From the NCBI RefSeq assembly GCF_003569915.1, contig NZ_KZ984440.1, positions 248,001 through 312,000 of the forward strand: a stretch of 64,000 nucleotides of DNA. Reading direction: 5' to 3'. Below are positions 15,661 through 25,859 of the stretch, piece after piece. Positions within the stretch are counted from its first letter, which is position 1. Every line of letters begins with the position of its first letter. The DNA is from Comamonas testosteroni (lineage in GTDB: Bacteria; Pseudomonadota; Gammaproteobacteria; Burkholderiales; Burkholderiaceae_C). The position numbers and the translations under genes were made by a program. The notes under the pieces are model-generated. The model made no database searches. It worked only from the letters and a program-made list of their open reading frames with translations, and had not been told where the DNA came from.

Positions 15661-16833
15661 ATGACTGAAAACGCGTCTTCCGTGAGCGCAAACCCCGCTG
15701 TGCGTGAAAAGCGCCGCAACAAGCTTTTGCTGGTGCTGGCCGGTGTCGTTGTCGCAGCGGCCATTGGCGGTGGTGTGTACTGGCGAATGCATGCCGCCAA
15801 CTTTGTGACGACCGACAACGCCTATGCGGCGGTGGAGGTGGCACAGGTCACGCCATCAGTGGGTGGCACGGTGCTAGAGGTATTGGTCAAGGACACGCAG
15901 GCTGTGAAGAAGGGCGATGTGCTGGTGCGCATCGACCCCACGGACGCCCGATTGGCACTGGCGCAGGCTGAAGCCGAGTTGGCCCGCGCCAGCCGTCGTG
16001 TGAAAGGCTATGTGGCCAATGATGGTGGCCTGAAGGCCCAGGTCACGGCCCGTGAGGCCGATGAAAAGCGGGCTGCGGCTCAGCAACTGGCGGCACAGGC
16101 CGATATGGAGCGTGCCACGATTGACCTCAAGCGCCGCGAAGCGCTGGCCAAGAGCGGCTCCGTGTCGGGCGAAGAGCTGACGCAGGCGCAGAACGCCTAT
16201 GCAGCGGCCAAGGCGCAGCTGGCGTCCGCCGTGGCGGCGCAGGCCCAGGCGCAGGCCAACCGCGAAGCGGCCATCGGTGCCAAGCAGGTCAACGCCACGC
16301 TGATTGAAGGCACCAATGCCGAGAACAACCCTGAGGTGCTGCTGGCTGTCGCGAAACGTGATCAGGCGCAGGTGGACCTGGACCGCACCACGGTGCGCGC
16401 GCCGGTGGATGGCGTGATCGCCAAGCGCAGCGTGCAGATTGGTCAGCGCGTGGCAGCGGGCTCGCCGCTGATGTCGGTGGTGCCTGTGCAGCAGATTTAC
16501 GTGGATGCCAACTTCAAGGAGGGTCAGCTGGGCAAGGTGCGCGTGGGTCAGCAGGCTGAACTCAAGTCCGATCTGTATGGCAGCGATGTGATCTACAAAG
16601 GCACGGTCGTGGGCTTCAGCGGCGGCTCTGGCGCTGCGTTTGCGGCCATTCCTGCGCAGAACGCCACGGGCAACTGGATCAAGGTGGTGCAACGCCTGCC
16701 CGTGCGCATTCAACTGGATCCGGGAGAGCTGGAGAAGCACCCGCTGCGCGTGGGTCTGTCCATGGATGTGAGCGTGGATACGCGCACTGGCCCGGCGGAC
16801 GGGCAGGGTCTGTCCGCGACATCCGCACAGTGA
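15661..16833 (+). CDS. emrA: EmrA-like membrane fusion protein (HlyD family)
   Basis: This periplasmic adaptor links an EmrB-type pump to the outer-membrane channel. The 390-residue protein has one N-terminal membrane anchor (about 20-42), then the first half of the lipoyl domain (VTPSVGGTVLEVLVKDTQAVKKGDVLVRIDP), a long Ala/Gln/Glu-rich coiled-coil hairpin (about 100-215), the second lipoyl half (TTVRAPVDGVIAKRSVQIGQRVAAG) and a beta-barrel domain. The order is that of EmrA. It lies between the OMF gene and emrB, 7 bp before the latter. Confidence 0.93.
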   Translation: MTENASSVSANPAVREKRRNKLLLVLAGVVVAAAIGGGVYWRMHAANFVTTDNAYAAVEVAQVTPSVGGTVLEVLVKDTQAVKKGDVLVRIDPTDARLALAQAEAELARASRRVKGYVANDGGLKAQVTAREADEKRAAAQQLAAQADMERATIDLKRREALAKSGSVSGEELTQAQNAYAAAKAQLASAVAAQAQAQANREAAIGAKQVNATLIEGTNAENNPEVLLAVAKRDQAQVDLDRTTVRAPVDGVIAKRSVQIGQRVAAGSPLMSVVPVQQIYVDANFKEGQLGKVRVGQQAELKSDLYGSDVIYKGTVVGFSGGSGAAFAAIPAQNATGNWIKVVQRLPVRIQLDPGELEKHPLRVGLSMDVSVDTRTGPADGQGLSATSAQ

Positions 16834-16840
16834 GTCTTCC

Positions 16841-18451
16841 ATGAGCGAACACAACGCAAGCGCAGGGCATCCTTTGCCTAGTGACAGGCCCGATGACAGA
16901 CCCAGTGATGCACCCGCCGTACCTATGGCCGCAGGCGTGGTGCCGCTGACCGGTGGCACGCTGTGGCTGGCGGCGCTGGTGCTGGCTGCGGCCAACTTTA
17001 TGGCCGTGCTGGACATGACGGTGGCCAATGTCTCCGTGCCCAGTATTGCGGGCAATCTGGGCGCAACCACCAGCCAAGGCACCTGGGTCATCACCAGCTA
17101 TGCCGTGGCTGAGGCCATTACCGTGCCACTCACAGGCTGGATGGCATCGCGCTTTGGCGCGGTGCGCGTGTTTGCCACTTCCATGGGTTTGTTTGGTCTG
17201 GCTTCGCTGTTGTGTGGCATGGCCAACTCGCTGGGCATGCTGGTGTTTGCGCGCATTCTGCAAGGCCTGGCTGGCGGCCCGCTGATGCCACTGTCGCAGT
17301 CACTGCTGCTGCGCATCTTTCCGCCGCGCATGGCTCCTGCAGCGATTGGGCTGTGGTCCATGACCACGCTGATTGCGCCGGTGCTGGGGCCCATCGTGGG
17401 CGGCTGGATTTGCGACAACTACACCTGGCACTGGATCTTTCTGATCAATATCCCCGTGGCGCTGGTCTGCGCGTTTGCGTCCTGGCATTTGATCAAGCGC
17501 TATGAGCTGCCGCTGCTCAAGAACCCCATCGACAAGGTGGGGCTGGGCCTGCTGATTCTCTGGGTGGGTTCGCTGCAGCTGATGCTCGATGAAGGCAAGA
17601 ACCTGGACTGGTTCGAATCTCCCCAGATCATTGCGCTGGCCATTGTGGCGGCTGTGGGCTTTGCGGCCTTCATGATCTGGGAGCTGCATGAGGAGCATCC
17701 GATTGTGGATTTGCGCGTGTTCCGACACCGAGGCTTTTCCATGGCCGTGCTCACCATCAGTCTCGCGTTCGCGGCCTTCTTTGCCGTGAACGTGCTCACG
17801 CCGTTGTGGCTGCAAAGCTTTATGGGCTACACCGCCACGAAGGCGGGGCTGGTGACCGCATGGACGGGCGTGTTTGCGCTGTTTGTGGCTCCTGCGGCTG
17901 CGGGTCTGTCTGCCAAGGTGGACCCCCGCCGGCTGATCTTCATGGGCGTGTTCTGGATGGGCATCATCACGCTGTGGCGCAGCGTGGCAAGCACGGACAT
18001 GGGCTACTGGGACATTGCGCTGCCGCTGATGTTCATGGGCTTTGGCCTGCCGTTCTTCTTCATTCCCACCACAGGTCTGGCACTGGCCAGCGTGGAGCCG
18101 CGAGAGATGGACAATGCTGCTGGTCTGATGAACTTCTTGCGTACCTTGTCGGGTGCGGCGGCGGTGTCCATCGTCAACACCGCCTGGGAAAACGGCACCA
18201 CACGCAAGCATGCCGAACTGGTGGGGCTGAGCGACAGCACGGGCGAGGTGTTGCATGGTCTGCAGCAATCGGGCATGTCGCATGACGCTTCGCTGTCTGC
18301 GCTCGATCAGATCATTACCGGGCAAAGCGTGATGCTGGCCACCAACCAGATCATGATGGTGATTGCCGCTGGCTTTGTGATTGCGGCCTGCGTGATCTGG
18401 CTGGCACCCAAACCCACACGCGTGGTGGAGCCGGGGGCGGGCGGGCATTAA
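16841..18451 (+). CDS. emrB: EmrB-like MFS multidrug transporter (DHA2 family)
   Basis: This 14-helix drug:H+ antiporter of the DHA2 family works with EmrA and the outer-membrane lipoprotein. The 536-residue protein has an N-terminal cytoplasmic stretch, then VLDMTVANVSVPSIAGNLGATTSQGTW, the hallmark of helix 1 in EmrB/QacA proteins, the motif A loop GWMASRFGAVRV, and motif C GPIVGGWICDNYTWHWIFLINIP. The gene follows emrA closely. Substrates of the E. coli homologue are hydrophobic compounds such as uncouplers; the substrate here is not known. A long palindrome follows the stop codon. Confidence 0.94.
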   Translation: MSEHNASAGHPLPSDRPDDRPSDAPAVPMAAGVVPLTGGTLWLAALVLAAANFMAVLDMTVANVSVPSIAGNLGATTSQGTWVITSYAVAEAITVPLTGWMASRFGAVRVFATSMGLFGLASLLCGMANSLGMLVFARILQGLAGGPLMPLSQSLLLRIFPPRMAPAAIGLWSMTTLIAPVLGPIVGGWICDNYTWHWIFLINIPVALVCAFASWHLIKRYELPLLKNPIDKVGLGLLILWVGSLQLMLDEGKNLDWFESPQIIALAIVAAVGFAAFMIWELHEEHPIVDLRVFRHRGFSMAVLTISLAFAAFFAVNVLTPLWLQSFMGYTATKAGLVTAWTGVFALFVAPAAAGLSAKVDPRRLIFMGVFWMGIITLWRSVASTDMGYWDIALPLMFMGFGLPFFFIPTTGLALASVEPREMDNAAGLMNFLRTLSGAAAVSIVNTAWENGTTRKHAELVGLSDSTGEVLHGLQQSGMSHDASLSALDQIITGQSVMLATNQIMMVIAAGFVIAACVIWLAPKPTRVVEPGAGGH

Positions 18452-18454
18452 GCT

Positions 18455-18562
18455 CTATTGCTACTGAAACAGAAGCTGCTTGCCATGATATTTCTTAGGC
18501 TTGAATCGATTTTTCGTTCAAAGTCTATGAATATCTTGGACAAGCAGCTTTTCTTTTAATAG
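18455..18562. repeat. 108-bp imperfect palindrome between emrB and uvrD
   Basis: AAGCTGCTTG (18473-18482) pairs with CAAGCAGCTT (18541-18550). Outside this CTATT (18455-18459) pairs with AATAG (18558-18562), and inside it GATATT pairs with AATATC and CTTGAA with TTCAA(A)G around a T-rich loop. The right arm is followed by TTTTCTTTTAATAG, so it may serve as an oversized terminator. It is not a copy of the 62-bp family, although both end in AATAGC-like sequence. Confidence 0.72.
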
Positions 18563-18616
18563 CGCAATGCTGCTGCAAACCATGGGGAGTCGTGGGCATT
18601 TCTACAATGGAGGTCT

Positions 18617-21085
<2,469 letters not shown>

Positions 21086-21102
21086 AGAAATCGTCCCTAT
21101 GA

Positions 21103-21135
21103 AAAAGGCCGCCAGCATCGCGCTGGCGGCCTTTT
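21103..21135. terminator. Bidirectional terminator between uvrD and phoX
   Basis: The stem GGCCGCCAGC / GCTGGCGGCC has five A residues before and four T residues after, between convergent genes. Confidence 0.9.
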
Positions 21136-21153
21136 GTTTGGGACAAGACAGGC

Positions 21154-23163
21154 TTACTTGGCCTTGAGCGTCATCTGTGTAGGCGTGGCAGTGAGGTAAC
21201 CCACGGCAGCGCCGAACTTGCCGTTGTAGTTGCTCTTGATCAGCGGATCCAGCGTGGCCTTGACCGTGCTGTGGATGCCGCCCCAGTCGCCAGCGTGCTG
21301 GAAGTTGCTCATGATGTAAGTCCAGCCGTTGATCTCATCGACGGCATGTAGACCGGTGGACTCGCCACCCGCAGGCACCGACATCAGGCGCGAGAGCTGC
21401 TTGGTGTCCACGTTGTACGCCCACAGGAAGTTGTTGACGTGCTGGCTGCTGTCTTCGCCGATGAACAGCGTGCGCATCTTTTCGGAGAACTTGAGGTTAT
21501 CCGGGTTGGCGATGTAGTCGGGGTTGGCAGTGTTGCCCAGTGCGTCGCCCTTGAGGGTCTTGCCGTCGCTGTCCAGCAAGTCCTGACCGACGATCAGCGG
21601 GCGCACATCGGTAGGCATCCATTCGCTGTTGATGGCACCACCGGCAGTGTCCTTCAGGCCAGCGACCAGGCTCAGTTCCATCACGCCACCAGCGACCAGT
21701 TGCTTGGGGATGGAGATGCCGTTGCCAGCCACATTGGCGGCGTTACCGGCCACCATGGACGATTGCATATTCTGCAGAGCGGAATAGGCCTTTTTGTCCT
21801 TGGCGTTGACCGTGGTGCCTTCCATCTTGGTAAAGCCCATGCTGGCGCCCACATAGGCGGCGTAGCGGTGGGTTTCCAGGAAAGCCGCAGCCTTTTCCTT
21901 GCCAGCCACCAGCTTGACCCATTCGGTCTTGCCGTTGGCGACGATCTTCTTGTAGCTGGCATCCAAAGGGTCGGCAGACTTCACATCCATGATGTCCGTG
22001 GGCTTGATGCCGCCGTCGACCAGAGCGCGGATTTCGGCGCTGGTGGCGGAGCCGAGCTTGATCCACTTGAGCGAGGCAGCGGCAGAGCCGGCCTTGCTGA
22101 AGTCGGTGGTGCCGCCCACGATGGCTGCGTACAGGCTGCCCGAGGACAGGTCTTTTTCCTTGTCGGCCACAAACACAAAGTAGGCGCTGTTGGTGGCGTC
22201 GTCACCCATCAAGGCCGTGCGCTGGTCGGGCATGACCTGCACCAGCTCGTGCGAGATACGGCCCATGCAGTAGTGCTTCTTGATGCTGGCCGTGCCGTCG
22301 GTATTGACGGTGATTTCTGGCATGTGGCCGTAGTTGTAGGGGTTGGCCTTGGTGGCATCGCCGTACAGGTTCAGGCTGTAGGCATTCATATTGTTCTTGT
22401 CGCGCGTGGTGAAGGCATCGGGTTCGTACTCTTCGGACGACAGATGCGTGCCCCATGGCGAGAGGCTGGCGCCGCAGGTGATCCACAGACCGTTGACGGT
22501 CGATGTGTCCACGTTGTGGTACTTGACCAGCGACAGCTTGCCGGTGGTGGTGTCCTGGTCCAGCGTCAGCACGGCGATGGGCGAGGGCAGCTTGCCGTAC
22601 ATATCGGTAGTGCCGTCCTGTGCCCAGGTGGTGTATTCAAACTGCACCACGGCAAACACGGGGTTGCCCTTGACGCCCAGCTTGGTCTTGTCAGCACCAG
22701 CCACGGTCAGCAGCGAGGTGCCGTCGGGGGAGTCGGAGAAGAACTGGCGCTCCTTGCCCACAACGGTCTTGTCGATGATGGGCTTGTTGTTGATGTCGAA
22801 GTAGGCACCAGCGGTGATCTGACCACCCTTGCCATCGGCCACGGCAGCGCCGGTGATGAAGAAAGGTTGGTAGGCCAGATTGAAGACCTGCGTGGACTTG
22901 TCGTCATAGGCCACGGTCAGCTGAGACTTGACCAGCATGGTGCTCATGTCAGCAGGCGCGCTCAGCGAGGGAGCGGCCATGCCGGTGAACGTGGCGGAGA
23001 CATAGTTCTTGGCCGCTGGCGGGGGCGTGACGGGTGTGGAGTCATCGCTGCCACCGCAGGCTGCCAGCAGGCCGGTTGCGGACATCGCAGTGCCCAGAGG
23101 CAGCAAAGGTGCGCTGGAGAAAAGTTGCAGGGCCTTACGACGGCTGAGCAGGTTTTGTGCCAT
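21154..23163 (-). CDS. phoX: PhoX-family (DUF839) phosphatase, Tat-exported
   Basis: PhoX enzymes are calcium/iron-dependent alkaline phosphatases that release phosphate from organic esters in the periplasm. The 669-residue protein starts with a twin-arginine signal (SRRKALQLF) whose hydrophobic stretch ends at LLAACGG, which also fits a lipobox, so it may be an exported lipoprotein. Family blocks are visible: CGASLSPWGTHLSSEEYEPD (about residue 228), corresponding to the conserved PWGTWLTCEE region, and a late LFIGEDSSQHVNNFLWAYN block. A Thr/Pro-rich stretch follows the signal. A candidate Pho box lies about 135 bp upstream. It is a divergent member, so the substrate preference is unproved. 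Confidence 0.85.
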   Translation of the reverse strand: MAQNLLSRRKALQLFSSAPLLPLGTAMSATGLLAACGGSDDSTPVTPPPAAKNYVSATFTGMAAPSLSAPADMSTMLVKSQLTVAYDDKSTQVFNLAYQPFFITGAAVADGKGGQITAGAYFDINNKPIIDKTVVGKERQFFSDSPDGTSLLTVAGADKTKLGVKGNPVFAVVQFEYTTWAQDGTTDMYGKLPSPIAVLTLDQDTTTGKLSLVKYHNVDTSTVNGLWITCGASLSPWGTHLSSEEYEPDAFTTRDKNNMNAYSLNLYGDATKANPYNYGHMPEITVNTDGTASIKKHYCMGRISHELVQVMPDQRTALMGDDATNSAYFVFVADKEKDLSSGSLYAAIVGGTTDFSKAGSAAASLKWIKLGSATSAEIRALVDGGIKPTDIMDVKSADPLDASYKKIVANGKTEWVKLVAGKEKAAAFLETHRYAAYVGASMGFTKMEGTTVNAKDKKAYSALQNMQSSMVAGNAANVAGNGISIPKQLVAGGVMELSLVAGLKDTAGGAINSEWMPTDVRPLIVGQDLLDSDGKTLKGDALGNTANPDYIANPDNLKFSEKMRTLFIGEDSSQHVNNFLWAYNVDTKQLSRLMSVPAGGESTGLHAVDEINGWTYIMSNFQHAGDWGGIHSTVKATLDPLIKSNYNGKFGAAVGYLTATPTQMTLKAK

Positions 23164-23297
23164 GAGATGTTCGCTCTGTGGGGTTGATGCGCAGGACAGT
23201 GTTTGCGCGCTTTTTAAGAAACGCCGACGCCTGCGGTATGCGCATGGGTCAGTCGCTGAATCGTAAAAAGCCCATGTGACAGAGCCATGGCTTGCTG

Positions 23298-23315
23298 ATG
23301 ACAGAAAAATGACGA
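23298..23315 (-). promoter_or_regulatory. Candidate Pho box upstream of phoX
   Basis: On the minus strand the sequence is TCGTCAT-TTTT-CTGTCAT, two 7-bp direct repeats with a 4-bp AT spacer, matching the PhoB consensus CTGTCAT-NNNN-CTGTCAT at 12 of 14 repeat positions. No clear -10 box was identified downstream. Confidence 0.62.
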
Positions 23316-23320
23316 AGCCA

Positions 23321-23353
23321 AAAACAAACAGCCCCGGTGGCGGCCGGGGCTGT
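23321..23353 (-). terminator. Terminator after the BPSS1780-type gene
   Basis: The stem ACAGCCCCGG / CCGGGGCTGT is followed on the minus strand by TTTGTTTTT. It lies immediately upstream of the phoX Pho box. Confidence 0.88.
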
Positions 23354-23370
23354 GAGGGGGTAACTGGGTT

Positions 23371-24198
23371 TTATTGCAGATCGGAAGGTGGGGCGCTGGC
23401 TGGCAGCTCCACCGCATTGCTCTCGGTATCCGGCGGGCTGAAGCAGTCGCGGAACGTGAACACGATCGACGAAAAGAACATGGCGGCCAGCGCCAGTGCC
23501 GTGGCAACCATCAGGCCGCCCGCAATATTGCCGATCAGCGACGCCAGAATGGCTGTCACCATGGCCAGCACCATGCCGCTGACGATGAATACGCCAGCCC
23601 AGCACAGGCCAAAGACCAGATAGGCGCCGATATTGCGAAAGCAGGCCACCAGGCTGAAGAACAGAGACTTCACAGGGCTGACGTTGTGCCAGTGCACCAG
23701 TGCAGGCGCATGCCAGAAAGCCAGCGACAGTGGCAGATACAGGCACATGCTTAGCCACATGGCGGACTGGAATTCGGGTTCTTCAGCCAGTTCACGGGTC
23801 ATGGGCGTCTGGCCCATATAGACGCTGGCAAACGTGCCGCCATCCACGATGCTGGAGGCGCCGATGATGAGCAAAAAGCCGGCGGCATACAGGCCACCCA
23901 GCATCAGCATGGCGTGCAGGTGCTGGCTGCCAGAGCGAAAAGCTACCAGCAGCAGCGCAGGGGTGGGCTTGCGGCCATGGGCCGCTTCGGAGGCCGCGAC
24001 CATCATGGTCAGCGAGATGCAGGGCAGCAGAGCCAGCGCAATGACGGGGCCGATCAGCGGCAAAGCGGTGACCAGCGACATGCCGGCCATGCCCAGAAAG
24101 AACAGGGCAGCCAGAGCCAGCGGCTGGCTCTTGAAAGTGCGCAGGCCAAGCTGTACCCACTGCAGACCAGTACGGGCGGGAACGATTTGAAGTTTCAT
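23371..24198 (-). CDS. BPSS1780-type polytopic membrane protein of unknown function
   Basis: This is a small integral-membrane protein, 275 residues from the ATG at 24198 (MKLQIVPARTGLQWV); an in-frame TTG at 24231 would add 11 residues. The N-terminal segment PARTGLQWVQLGLRTFKSQPLALAAL is typical of the BPSS1780 family of betaproteobacterial membrane proteins. Six or so hydrophobic segments follow (about 28-75, 105-125, 155-175, 195-260). No catalytic motif is visible. It stands on the minus strand between thrB and phoX, with its own terminator, and its role is unknown. Confidence 0.72.
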   Translation of the reverse strand: MKLQIVPARTGLQWVQLGLRTFKSQPLALAALFFLGMAGMSLVTALPLIGPVIALALLPCISLTMMVAASEAAHGRKPTPALLLVAFRSGSQHLHAMLMLGGLYAAGFLLIIGASSIVDGGTFASVYMGQTPMTRELAEEPEFQSAMWLSMCLYLPLSLAFWHAPALVHWHNVSPVKSLFFSLVACFRNIGAYLVFGLCWAGVFIVSGMVLAMVTAILASLIGNIAGGLMVATALALAAMFFSSIVFTFRDCFSPPDTESNAVELPASAPPSDLQ

Positions 24199-24322
24199 GT
24201 GGGATTGAAGCGCTTTTGCCAAAGGTTGCAAAAGTCGCTTTTGTCACTGTACCCGAGCCAGCCCTGCAGGGCCACGAATAGCCCCGTTGGGGAATGCAGC
24301 TTGGGTGGGGGCGCTTGGGTGT

Positions 24323-25279
24323 TCAGCCCAGAGTCAGCGGATGAGCGATGCGCTGGCTCAATACACGCTCGAAGTGTGTGGGGTCGTGAGGGGTGAGCAG
24401 TGCGGCTTCGCGTGGCAGATAGAAGTCCCAGAGGCGGGAGATCCAGAAACGCAGTGCTCCGGCGCGCAGCTGGGCGTTGAGCAGTTCTCGCTCAGCGGCG
24501 GTCAGCGGGCGCACGGCTTGATAGGCCGCAATCATGGCGGTAGCACGCTCGGAGTCGTGGGCACCTGTTGCGTGATCGATACACCAATCGTTCAGGCAGA
24601 CGGCCAGGTCGAACAGCCAGGTATCTACACCGGCGAAATAGAAGTCGAAAAAGCCCGTCAGTTTGTCGCCATCAAACATGGCGTTGTCGCGGAACAGGTC
24701 GGCGTGGACCGGGCCGCGTGGCAGGGCCGCATAGGCCGGAGATGCGGCAATATGGTTCTGGTAGGCCAGTTCTGCGCGCAGCATGGCCGCAGCCTGCTCG
24801 CCCAGATGGGGCAGAACCACGGGCACCGTCTCATTCCACCAGGGCAGGCCGCGCAGATTGGGCTGCTGGCGGTCATAGTTTTGCCCTGCCAGGTGCATGC
24901 GTGCCAGCATGTCACCCACAGCCGCGCAGTGCACGGGCTGCGGTGCCAGTTCGCTCTTGCCCGCCAGACGGTTGACGATGGCAGCGGGTTTGCCACAAAC
25001 CTTGAGCAGGATGTCGCCGCTGCGGGTCTCGCCTTGCGGGTCTGGGACGGGAATGCCAGCCTGCGCCAGATGCTTCATCAGGTGCAGATAGAAAGGCAGT
25101 TGCTCGAAGCTCAGGCGTTCGAACAGGGTCAGCACATACTCGCCCTGATCGGTGGTCAGAAAATAGTTGGTGTTCTCAATCCCGCCCTGAATGCCTCGCA
25201 GCGCTTGAAAGTTGCCAAGAGACATGCGTCGCAGCAGATCGCGCGCATCTTTATCAGAGACTTCGGTGAAAACGGCCAT
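24323..25279 (-). CDS. thrB: Homoserine kinase (ThrB, aminoglycoside-phosphotransferase fold)
   Basis: It phosphorylates L-homoserine for threonine synthesis. The 318-residue protein belongs to the APH/choline-kinase fold type of homoserine kinase found in pseudomonads and betaproteobacteria, not the GHMP type of E. coli. Motifs are the N-terminal MAVFTEVSDKDARDLLRR, GIENTNYFLTT, the catalytic loop GPVHADLFRDNAMF, and the metal-binding aspartate in FFDFYFAG. Together with the DUF2782 gene and polA upstream it forms a gene order common in beta- and gammaproteobacteria. A strong hairpin separates it from the DUF2782 gene. Confidence 0.94.
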   Translation of the reverse strand: MAVFTEVSDKDARDLLRRMSLGNFQALRGIQGGIENTNYFLTTDQGEYVLTLFERLSFEQLPFYLHLMKHLAQAGIPVPDPQGETRSGDILLKVCGKPAAIVNRLAGKSELAPQPVHCAAVGDMLARMHLAGQNYDRQQPNLRGLPWWNETVPVVLPHLGEQAAAMLRAELAYQNHIAASPAYAALPRGPVHADLFRDNAMFDGDKLTGFFDFYFAGVDTWLFDLAVCLNDWCIDHATGAHDSERATAMIAAYQAVRPLTAAERELLNAQLRAGALRFWISRLWDFYLPREAALLTPHDPTHFERVLSQRIAHPLTLG

Positions 25280-25339
25280 GGTGCAAAGTGCCGGAGGAGG
25301 CCTCCGGCGGAAACGAACAGGTTGGTGGTTCTATACGCA

Positions 25340-25369
25340 ACAGGGCAGTGCTCCGAAGCACTGCCCTGT
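25340..25369. terminator. Perfect 13-bp hairpin between the DUF2782 gene and thrB
   Basis: ACAGGGCAGTGCT and AGCACTGCCCTGT enclose a 4-nt loop (TCGG on the minus strand). Neither side has a T tract, so intrinsic termination would be weak. It may instead protect the upstream transcript end or lower thrB expression. Confidence 0.6.
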
Positions 25370-25396
25370 CAGGAACGGGAAAAAGCGCGCGGCGCT

Positions 25397-25762
25397 TCAG
25401 AACTTGATGAAATTCCAGACGCGGGTACCCGTGGTGTCGCCGCTGTTGTTGTCGCGGCTGCGGGCAGCGCGGGCGCCATCGTTGGATTGCACCTCGTACT
25501 CGGGCAAAGTGCCTACCTTGGGTTGCACGGTAATGCTCTGGGTCTGACCGCCGACACGGGTTTCATCGACACGGCTGCCTGCGTCTTCCACGCGGATATG
25601 TTCGATCCGCTGATTGTGCTTGCCTGTGGCAGCCGAGTTTTCCTGTGCAGCTTTGGGCGCCGGGGCGGCTTCAGCAGCTGCGGCAGGCGCAGGAGTGGGG
25701 GACTGGGCCAGGACGGAACCGGAAGCCAGGCTCAGAATGAGGAGAAGTGGGGCAGCGCGCAT
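25397..25762 (-). CDS. DUF2782-type small exported protein
   Basis: The 121-residue protein has an N-terminal signal peptide (MRAAPLLLILSLASGSVLAQ) and an Ala/Pro-rich stretch, then a short conserved domain: RIEHIRVED, the segment RVGGQTQSITVQPK, and LPEYEV, ending GTRVWNFIKF. This resembles the DUF2782 family, whose genes commonly lie between thrB and polA. It is probably periplasmic. The function is not known. It is divergent from polA, with 97 bp between the start codons. Confidence 0.75.
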   Translation of the reverse strand: MRAAPLLLILSLASGSVLAQSPTPAPAAAAEAAPAPKAAQENSAATGKHNQRIEHIRVEDAGSRVDETRVGGQTQSITVQPKVGTLPEYEVQSNDGARAARSRDNNSGDTTGTRVWNFIKF

Positions 25763-25859
25763 AGTGTGATTGTAGGGCGTCTTCGAATTGTCACACTATG
25801 CCCTGCCCGTCTTTACGAAGCGCGGCGGTCAGCCGGGCGGCGCGTGCACAATCCTGGGT

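Noticed and set aside
21439..23187. 582-codon plus-strand open frame opposite phoX
   Set aside because: Antisense of phoX without recognisable domains; the minus frame has the signal peptide and PhoX blocks.
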